This document shows positions 1 through 5,399 of a DNA stretch of 5,399 bases, in pieces. How positions within the stretch are numbered: position 1 is the first letter of the stretch; each line of letters opens with the position of its first letter. The stretch spans positions 1 to 5,399 of the forward strand of contig JAIHTM010000190.1 in assembly GCA_022713905.1 (NCBI GenBank). Reading direction: 5' to 3'. The translations under genes were made by a program, and so were the position numbers. Under the pieces are notes generated by a model that was given only the letters and a program-made list of their open reading frames with translations, was not told where the DNA came from and made no database searches. The DNA is from Collinsella sp. GTDB taxonomy: Bacteria > Actinomycetota > Coriobacteriia > Coriobacteriales > Coriobacteriaceae.

Positions 1-97
1 TCTTCGGCGTTCATGCTGCCCCCATCATCGCGGTCTACGGGGTCAAAGATATGGCACCGTGGGGACACATGTATGTCAATCCTGGTCTAACAGAGCC
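1..97. mobile_element. Possible insertion-sequence end abutting the surface-protein gene
   Basis: This stretch does not continue the downstream reading frame: frame 1 meets TAA at 88-90. Read on the minus strand from 97 it begins GGCTCTGTTAGACC, which resembles the GGCTCT-type inverted-repeat ends of several IS families. A TTGACA hexamer lies at 79-74, a GGGGG run at 23-19, and an ATG at 14-12 whose frame leaves the window, as if a minus-strand transposase started here. The best -10 match (TATCTT, 51-46) is 22 bases from TTGACA, which is too far for a good promoter. Alternatively, plus frame 3 is open from 3 to a TAA at 99-101 with fairly natural codons and could be the C-terminus of another protein. 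If it is an IS, the direct repeat would start at 98 (for 8 bp, ATAAAGAA). The other element end is outside the window, so this is only a hypothesis. Confidence 0.3.
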
Positions 98-3000
98 ATA
101 AAGAAACCAATACCGACACCTACGAGTTCACCGGCAAGGCAAAAGACCTGCTCATTACCGTGCAGCGTGCTGGTGATGACAATCCCCAGAAGGGCGATGT
201 CGTAACGGTCAGCATTCCTGCGTCGTTGATTCCGCTGAGCCACTTTAAGACCGTAGACGGCAAGCTTTCGGTCGACAGCGCTCAGCCTATCCGCGTGAAG
301 TACACCTCGAGCGTGAAGAGTACTGCGCTCGACAACCTGTTTACGCCCGAGAAGGTAACGGGGCTCAAGGATTACATCGAGAACAATACGACCGTTGCCA
401 ACGGCGCCAAGACCGTGAATTTCTACGCGAACAAGTGGAGCGGCGGTGCGTTGGGTAATACGGTTGCGACCTTTGAGCCTGCCGACACCAACCGCTACTA
501 CTACTTCCAGAAGCAGACTCCTATTTACACGGATGAGGAATGCACGCAGCCCGCAAAGAATTCGCTGGCAGATACTGGCACCTATTACTACAAGGATGAG
601 TTTGAGGAGCAGGGCGAGAACGGCGAGGCCAAGCCCGCCTCTGCCGTCATCGAGTTTATCGGCGGCGACGCTGCGAAGTTTGACGGCGCGATTGTTCCCG
701 ATGAGAACGGTAACTTGGTGTTTACTGTGGGAACCGCACGCCTGGCCTTTATCGACGAGCTTCACACCACCAAGGAGGGTGTGGGCGGCAACTTGACCGA
801 GACCGCGCGCGACGTGCTTAACCCCAGGTGGAATGACCTTTCCTCCGTTGCGACTTCCACGCACGTGCATTCGCACCTGGGCAACAACGGCAAGATTATC
901 TTTAGCCTTGCAACCAAGCCGACAACGGTGGATACCAAGACTGACTTTGGTCTGACCAAGGTGCTCGAGGGCCGCAAGTGGGCGGATACGGATGCGTTTG
1001 AGTTTGAGCTCTCCGCGACGTCCGACAACAATGCCCCGATGCCCGACCCCGCGACCGTAACTGTGACCAATGCCGATCTCGACAAGGGCAAGGCAGCCAT
1101 TAACTTTGGCAAGATTACTTATGCCGAGCCGGGCGAGTACACCTATGAGGTCCGCGAGGTCAAGGGCGACGCCGGTGGCATTACCTACAGCAAGAACGTT
1201 GCCACGTTCAAGGTGACTGTGACGGTTAACGCCAAGGGCGAGCTTAAGGCCGACGTTGAAAAGACCTCGGGCGAGACCGAGTTCAAGAACACCTATAGCG
1301 TGAAGCCTGTCGAGGACCAGATCACCGCGACCAAGGTCCTGACCGGGCGCGACCTCAAGGAGGGCGAGTTCTCCTTCGAGCTCGTCGAGGGTAACAAGGT
1401 CGTCGCCAAGGGCACTAACGCTGCCGACGGCACGATTGCCATGGACAAGATCACTTACGACAAGCCCGGCACCCACACTTACACGCTGCGCGAGAAGCTC
1501 CCCAACGAGGCGGGGCTGAGCAACGGGATCACGTACGATAAGACGAACTACACCATCAAGACGAGCGTCATCGACAACGGCGACGGCACGCTTAAGGTGA
1601 CCCATACGCTCGAGGGTCCCGAGACGGCACGCTTTGAGAACAAGTACAACACTGCCCCGAATAAGTCCAGCGTCACCGACCAGATCACCGCGACCAAGAC
1701 CCTGACAGGCCGCGACCTCAAGGAAGGCGAGTTCTCCTTCGAGCTCGTCGAGGGTAACGATGTCGTCGCCAGGGGCGCCAATGCGGCCGACGGCAAGATC
1801 ACGATGGACAAGATCACCTACACTGCGGCTGGCGAGCACACCTACATGCTGCGCGAGACCAAGGCCGGCACCACCGAAAACGGCATTACTTACAGCACCG
1901 CTGAGTACACTATTGTGACCACCGTCAAGGATAACAACGATGGCACCCTCAGCGTGGAGCACAAGCTGCAGAATGTTGACAAGGCGACCTTCGAGAACGC
2001 CTACACCGTAACCCCCAAGAGCTTCAGTGTTACTGATCAGATCACGGCGACCAAGGTCCTGACCGGGCGCGATCTCAAGGAAGGCGAGTTCTCCTTCGAG
2101 CTCGTCGAGGGCAACGATGTTGTTGCCACCGGCAAGAACGATGCCCGCGGCAAGATCAAGATGAGCCCCATCGAGTACACCGCCGCCGGCAAGCACACCT
2201 ATATCCTGCGCGAAGCCAAGGGCGCCGAAGGCAACGGCATTACCTACGACAGCACGACCTACACCATCGTGACTACCGTTACCGATGACGGCAATGGTAA
2301 GCTCACGGTCAAGCATGAGCTGCAGGGCGCCAACGAGGCGAAGTTCAACAACAGCTACAAGCCGAATCCTGACGAGTTCAGCGTCACCGACCAGATCACC
2401 GCGACCAAGGTCCTGACCGGTCGCGACCTCAAGGATGGCGAGTTCTCCTTTAAGCTCGTCGAGGGCGACAAGGTCGTTGCCAAGGGCACCAACACTGCCG
2501 ACGGCAAGATCACGATGAGCAAGATTACCTATGACAAGCCCGGCACGCACACCTACACGCTGCGCGAGGTCAACGGCGGAACCACCAGCAAGGGCATCAC
2601 CTACAGCGACGCCGAGTACACTATCGTGACCACCATCACCGACAACGGTGACGGCACCCTCAGCGCCACGCATGAGCTGCAGGGCGACAAGCCTGCGACC
2701 TTCGAGAACTCCTACAGCGTGACCCCGACCGATGCAGAGCTCGACTTTGGTCTGAGCAAGGCTATCGACGGCCGCGACTGGACGGATGCCGACAAGTTCA
2801 GCTTTACTATCACCGCCCCCGAGGGCACCCCGCTGCCCAATCCTGCAACCGTAACCGTGAGCAATCGCGACGCGAAGGACGGCATCGCCGCCATCAAGTT
2901 CGGCAAGATTCACTACACGGCTGCCGGAACCTACAAGTACGAGATCCGCGAGAACGCGGGCAGCACGGTCGGCATGACGTATGACGCCCATGTCGCGACC

Positions 3001-5399
3001 ACCGAAGTGACCGTGACCGAGGACGGCGATGGCACCCTGACCGCCAACGTCACCAAGAAGGAAAACGGACGCTTTACCAATACGTATCGCTCTGAGCTCA
3101 ACTACACCGCTGCCGGCGGTCTGTGGCTCAGCAAGTATCTGGACGGCCGCCCCATGACCGAGGGTCAGTTCACCTTTACCGTGACACCTGCTGACGACGC
3201 TTCGGCTCGCGCGCTCGGTCTGCTGCCCGGGGCTAATAGCTTCAAGTCCCCCGCAGCGGCAGAGGCAACGGTCGGACTGATCGACATTCTGGCTGGTCAT
3301 GAGGTTATATTTACGCAGGCTGACGCCGGCAAGACCTTTACGTACACCGTGGCCGAGAAGAACGACGGCCAGCCCGGTTACACCTACGACGACGCCGTGC
3401 GCACGGTGACGATCGCCATTGCCGACGACACCGCCGGCACGCTCACTGCTACGACGACCGTTTCCGGCGGTCCCGAGGGCACGCATGAGACGGTCCACAA
3501 GAGTGGCGAGAACAAGGTCGAGAAGGCCCTGGTGCCGTTCCACAACAGTTACAGCGCTACGACCAACACGCCTGGCGGCACCGCCGCTCAGGTCGTTGCC
3601 ACCAAGACTCTGACCGGCCGCCCGATGGCCGACGGCGAGTTCTGGTTCGGCATCGCCTATCAGGGTGAGCTTGTGGCATACGAAAACCTCAAGCCCAATA
3701 TCGGCGGGCACGTGAGCTTTGATACGCTGCACTACGACACTAAGATGCTTGCTAATCTTGAGGCTGCTGGGCTTGCTTATCGTACCGATAAGGACGGTAA
3801 GCTTGCCTGGACCATTAACTACACGGCCTACGAAGATTTATTCGGGCTGCCGAATGGCGTTTCCGCTACAACGTGGAGCTTTGGCTTTAAGGTTATCGTC
3901 GTCGACAACGGTGACGGTACCCTGACGGCAACGGTCGACTACGGCGGCGTCGAGCCCTTGTTCGAGAACGTCTACGGCGCCGAAGCCGTCGATGCCGCGC
4001 TCACCGGCACTAAGAAGCTCCAAGCTGCCGAGGGCCTGACCCCGGCTGACATCACGGGCAAGTTCACCTTTACCGTGACCGCCGACGAGGCTAGTGCTCC
4101 GATGCCCGAGCGCACGACCGCAACCAACGACGCGGCTGGCAACGTGGACTTTGGCAAGATCCACTTTACGCTCGAGGACCTCAACCGCGCTCTGGGCGTG
4201 ACGGACGATGCGACCGATAAGGCCGAGGCAGACGAAGCTGACGAAGCCGAGGCCGACGAGGTAGAGGCTGAAGAGGCCGACACCGATGCCAACGCCGACG
4301 AGCCCAGCGACGAGCCCGAGCCCGCAGCCCCCACTGCTCCGCGCTCGCACACCTTTACTTACACGGTGACCGAGTTCGGTAGTGCCCCTGGCGTGACCAA
4401 TGACACCAACGCCACGCGCAAAGTTTCCTACACCGTGTCTGACGACGGTGCCGGGCATCTGAGCGTCAAGCGCGAAGGCGACGACGGTGCTGCCTTCACG
4501 TTTACCAACACCTACGGCGTGGCACCTACCGATTCGTCCGTGACCGATCAGGTCAAGACAGTCAAGCGTCTGACCGGACGCGACCTTGCAGCCGGCGAGT
4601 TCACGTTTGATCTGCTCGAGGACGGCGTGGTTGTCGCTAGCGGCACCAACGACGCCAACGGCACCGTTACGCTGAGCCCGATCCACTATGAGGCGCCCGG
4701 CACGCACACGTACACGCTGCGCGAGGCTTGCCCCAACGCGCTCGGCCTGTACAAGGGCGTCACCTATGACGGCGCGACCTATACCGTCGTGACCACCGTC
4801 TCCGACAACGGCGACGGCACGCTGACCGCGACGCACAAGCTCGAGGGAACTACCGAGTCGGCTGGCTTTACCAACAAGTATCACGCCATGCCCACGCAGG
4901 TTTCCATCGGCGCCATCAAGGTGCTCGAGGGACGCGAGCTCAAGAAGGACGAGTTTAGCTTTAAGCTCGTTGGCGAGGACATTGAGTCCACCGTCACCAA
5001 CGATGCCGACGGCAAGATCAACTTCGACAAGTTCGAGTACAGCGAGCCCGGTACGTACGTCTACACCATCAGCGAGGTCAAGGGCGACGAGGCCGGTATG
5101 ACCTACGACAAGTCCGTCTTTACCGCGACCGTCAACGTGGTCGACGACGGCGAGGGCAGCCTCAAGGCGAACGTCGCCTTTACCAAGGGCGACAAGAGCG
5201 TCGAGGGTATCGTGTTCAACAACACGTACAAGAAGCCCGAGACCCCTACGCCGACGCCCGACCCCGGCACGCCCAAGACCGTGACGAACATCGTCAAGAC
5301 GGTCAAGGGTTTCCTGCCCACCACGGGTGACCAGCAGGCCGCTGCACTGCTCATGGCATTTGTTATTGCCATGGCTGGCGTCGGAGCCCTGGTCTGGGG
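91..5399 (+). CDS. Giant LPxTG-anchored surface protein with eleven Spy0128/FctA-type isopeptide domains (partial at both ends)
   Basis: Likely role: a cell-wall-anchored adhesin or pilin-like stalk, displayed outside the cell and attached by a sortase. The frame shows 1,769 codons without a stop. In order it has a 270-residue N-terminal region, eleven repeats, a Pro/Thr-rich spacer, LPTTG (5314-5328) and a hydrophobic segment running off the window. Each repeat begins with a strand carrying Lys (typically TKVLTGR), continues with a YTYTLRE-like strand and ends with F-x-N-x-Y. In Spy0128-family pilins these supply the Lys, the catalytic Glu and the Asn of an intramolecular isopeptide bond. 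No YPK pilin motif is visible, so a wall-anchored adhesin is more likely than a polymerising backbone pilin. Only two Cys codons occur (541, 4729). The first in-frame ATG is at 1039, in the middle of D1, and no signal peptide is present, so the true N-terminus is missing or lies beyond a disruption near 97. Family and architecture are secure; ligand and exact function are unknown. Confidence 0.9.
106..918 (+). other. N-terminal non-repeat region of the surface protein
   Basis: About 270 residues upstream of the isopeptide array share none of its Lys/Glu/Asn signature. The start (TYEFTGKAKDLLITVQR, then a VVTVSIPASLIPL strand) looks like a beta-rich extracellular domain already in mid-fold. 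Two aromatic stretches stand out: NRYYYFQKQTPIYTDEEC at 490-543 and TYYYKDEF around 580-603. A TSTHVHSHLGNNGKIIFSL segment at about 853-909 leads into D1. From memory, comparable regions follow a von Willebrand A-like domain in Coriobacteriia Spy0128-family proteins; no MIDAS motif is visible here, so such a domain would have to lie upstream. Codon choice is slightly less GC-biased than in the repeats. This is the best candidate in the window for the part that contacts a ligand, but that is inference. Confidence 0.6.
925..1299 (+). repeat. Isopeptide domain D1 (DFGL-K class)
   Basis: Opens with DFGLTKVLEGRKW. Candidate bond residues are Lys 958-960, Glu 1156-1158 (in YEVRE) and Asn 1288-1290 (in FKNTY). 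It is about 20 residues longer than the linker-to-linker length of D2-D5 because of a PMPDPATVTVTN hairpin. Its closest partner in the window is D6, which shares DFGL-K, the GR-W turn and the same hairpin. Confidence 0.8.
1306..1650 (+). repeat. Isopeptide domain D2 (TDQITATK class)
   Basis: Candidate bond residues are Lys 1333-1335 (ATKVLTGRDL), Glu 1492-1494 (YTLRE) and Asn 1639-1641 (FENKY). First of four tandem near-copies. An IDNGDGTLKV hairpin precedes the last strands; a version of this hairpin recurs in nearly every domain. Confidence 0.85.
1666..2004 (+). repeat. Isopeptide domain D3 (TDQITATK class)
   Basis: Candidate bond residues are Lys 1696-1698, Glu 1855-1857 (YMLRE) and Asn 1996-1998 (FENAY). 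The opening DNA, from gaccagatcaccgcgacc through the GEFSFELVEGN codons, is nearly identical to D2 and D4. Confidence 0.85.
2023..2358 (+). repeat. Isopeptide domain D4 (TDQITATK class)
   Basis: Candidate bond residues are Lys 2053-2055, Glu 2212-2214 (YILRE) and Asn 2350-2352 (FNNSY). The Lys lies 357 bases after that of D3, so the repeat stays in frame. Confidence 0.85.
2377..2718 (+). repeat. Isopeptide domain D5 (TDQITATK class)
   Basis: Candidate bond residues are Lys 2407-2409, Glu 2566-2568 (YTLRE) and Asn 2707-2709 (FENSY). Last of the contiguous near-copy block; the Lys-to-Lys step from D4 is 354 bases. Confidence 0.85.
2734..3090 (+). repeat. Isopeptide domain D6 (DFGL-K class)
   Basis: Opens with DFGLSKAIDGRDW. 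Candidate bond residues are Lys 2758-2760, Glu 2950-2952 (YEIRE) and Asn 3079-3081 (FTNTY). It carries a PLPNPATVTVSN hairpin matching that of D1, so D1 and D6 bracket the D2-D5 block. Confidence 0.8.
3094..3552 (+). repeat. Isopeptide domain D7 (divergent, enlarged)
   Basis: Candidate bond residues are Lys 3133-3135 (LSKYLDGRPM), Glu 3355-3357 (YTVAE) and Asn 3544-3546 (FHNSY). About 30-40 residues longer than D2-D5. Extra sequence lies between the GQFTFTV strand and the Glu strand (roughly 3190-3330) and in a Gly/Glu/Lys-rich loop before the last strand (roughly 3460-3530). Confidence 0.75.
3583..3975 (+). repeat. Isopeptide domain D8 (divergent, altered Glu strand)
   Basis: Lys is at 3604-3606 (ATKTLTGRPM) and Asn at 3967-3969 (FENVY). 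The usual YTYTLRE strand is replaced by WTINYTAYED. By strand alternation the catalytic acid would be Glu 3832-3834, but the Glu assignment is less certain here than elsewhere. The only TTA codon of the gene lies at 3838-3840, next to this site. Confidence 0.65.
3994..4515 (+). repeat. Isopeptide domain D9 (longest, with acidic insert)
   Basis: Candidate bond residues are Lys 4012-4014 (GTKKL), Glu 4372-4374 (YTVTE) and Asn 4507-4509 (FTNTY). The conserved GR turn after the Lys strand is lost (LQAAEGLTPADI). A 49-codon acidic insert interrupts the domain just before the Glu strand. The Lys-to-Lys distance to D10 is 552 bases, against about 354 for a standard unit. Confidence 0.7.
4201..4347 (+). 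other. Acidic low-complexity insert within D9
   Basis: Of the 40 residues encoded by 4201-4320, 21 are Asp or Glu and only one is Lys, in an EADEADEAEADE-like pattern. A short Pro/Ala-rich exit follows (EPEPAAPTAP). The DNA is built from short gac/gag/gcc-type words, typical of growth by slippage. It is expected to be disordered and strongly negative on the outside of the cell, and could bind cations or act as a flexible loop. No function can be assigned. Confidence 0.8.
4531..4881 (+). repeat. Isopeptide domain D10 (TDQ class, diverged)
   Basis: Candidate bond residues are Lys 4564-4566 (VKRLTGRDL), Glu 4723-4725 (YTLRE) and Asn 4873-4875 (FTNKY). It is the same type as D2-D5 but has drifted: TDQVKTVKRL replaces TDQITATKVL. 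It holds one of only two Cys in the protein (4729-4731, EACPN). Confidence 0.8.
4897..5229 (+). repeat. Isopeptide domain D11 (membrane-proximal)
   Basis: Candidate bond residues are Lys 4918-4920 (AIKVLEGREL), Glu 5074-5076 (YTISE) and Asn 5221-5223 (FNNTY). The first half resembles the D2 class (ELKKDEFSFKL). The second half resembles D1 (SEPGTYVYTISEVKGDEAG beside AEPGEYTYEVREVKGDAGG), suggesting a chimeric or ancestral unit. Confidence 0.8.
5230..5399 (+). other. Cell-wall sorting signal: Pro/Thr spacer, LPTTG, membrane segment (incomplete)
   Basis: A short PETPTPTPDPGTP spacer would cross the peptidoglycan. LPTTG at 5314-5328 fits the LPxTG sortase motif, cut between Thr and Gly in the known family. 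After GDQQ, an Ala/Leu/Val/Met-rich hydrophobic stretch begins at 5338 and runs to the window edge. The positively charged tail and the stop codon must lie just beyond 5399. Confidence 0.93.

Noticed and set aside
3..101. Plus frame 3 read as the in-frame upstream part of the surface protein, followed by a frameshift
   Set aside because: The peptide is natural-looking but has no resemblance to the repeats or the N-terminal region, and the junction coincides with an IS-like end. Kept as an alternative, not annotated as a gene.
446..796. Plus-strand open frame in another register
   Set aside because: Arg/Ser/Leu-rich low-complexity translation overlapping the well-supported frame, with no convincing start signal.
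1039..1041. First in-frame ATG as the gene start
   Set aside because: It lies inside D1, after the bond-forming Lys, with no signal peptide; starting here would break the domain.
1309..2718. CRISPR-like array
   Set aside because: The repeats have a period of about 354-363 bases, are multiples of three and are coding; they are protein domain repeats.
76..3732. Long open frame on the minus strand, over 1,200 codons
   Set aside because: It is codon-aligned opposite the surface-protein gene and stays open only because that gene avoids TTA, CTA and TCA. Its translation is a periodic mirror of the repeats with no recognisable domain.
3838..4884. Second minus-strand open frame of about 350 codons
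   Set aside because: Same cause as the other; it ends exactly at the single TTA codon of the sense gene, as expected for a shadow.

Overview
The window is almost entirely one protein-coding gene on the plus strand. It has no start and no stop inside the window. Frame 1 is open from 91, just after a TAA at 88-90, to the last base (1,769 complete codons). It encodes a very large sortase-anchored surface protein: an N-terminal region of about 270 residues, then eleven tandem Spy0128/FctA-type (streptococcal pilin isopeptide linkage) domains, a Pro/Thr-rich spacer, an LPTTG sorting motif and the start of a membrane helix. The G+C-rich codon use, with third positions mostly C or G, the Gram-positive LPxTG anchor and this kind of domain string suggest a gut Coriobacteriia actinobacterium such as Collinsella or a relative. 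That assignment comes from family resemblance, not from any marker gene.

Layout: 1-97 does not fit the surface-protein gene and may be the end of an inserted mobile element. 106-918 is the N-terminal region. 925-5229 holds domains D1 to D11, each with a candidate Lys, Glu and Asn for a self-formed intramolecular isopeptide bond. 4201-4347 is a strongly acidic low-complexity insert inside D9. 5230-5399 is the wall-spanning spacer, LPTTG and membrane segment, cut by the window edge.

The domains fall into classes. D2-D5 are near-copies at DNA level and D10 is an older member of that class. D1 and D6 form a second class, and D11 shares features with both. D7, D8 and D9 are divergent and enlarged. 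The expected product is a long, stiff, protease-resistant stalk holding an N-terminal functional region away from the cell wall.

The main oddity is the 5' end. There is no ATG in frame before 1039, no signal peptide and no ribosome site, and the frame begins abruptly beside a sequence resembling an insertion-sequence end. In this genome the gene may therefore be 5'-disrupted. No second gene, RNA gene, CRISPR array or terminator could be supported.
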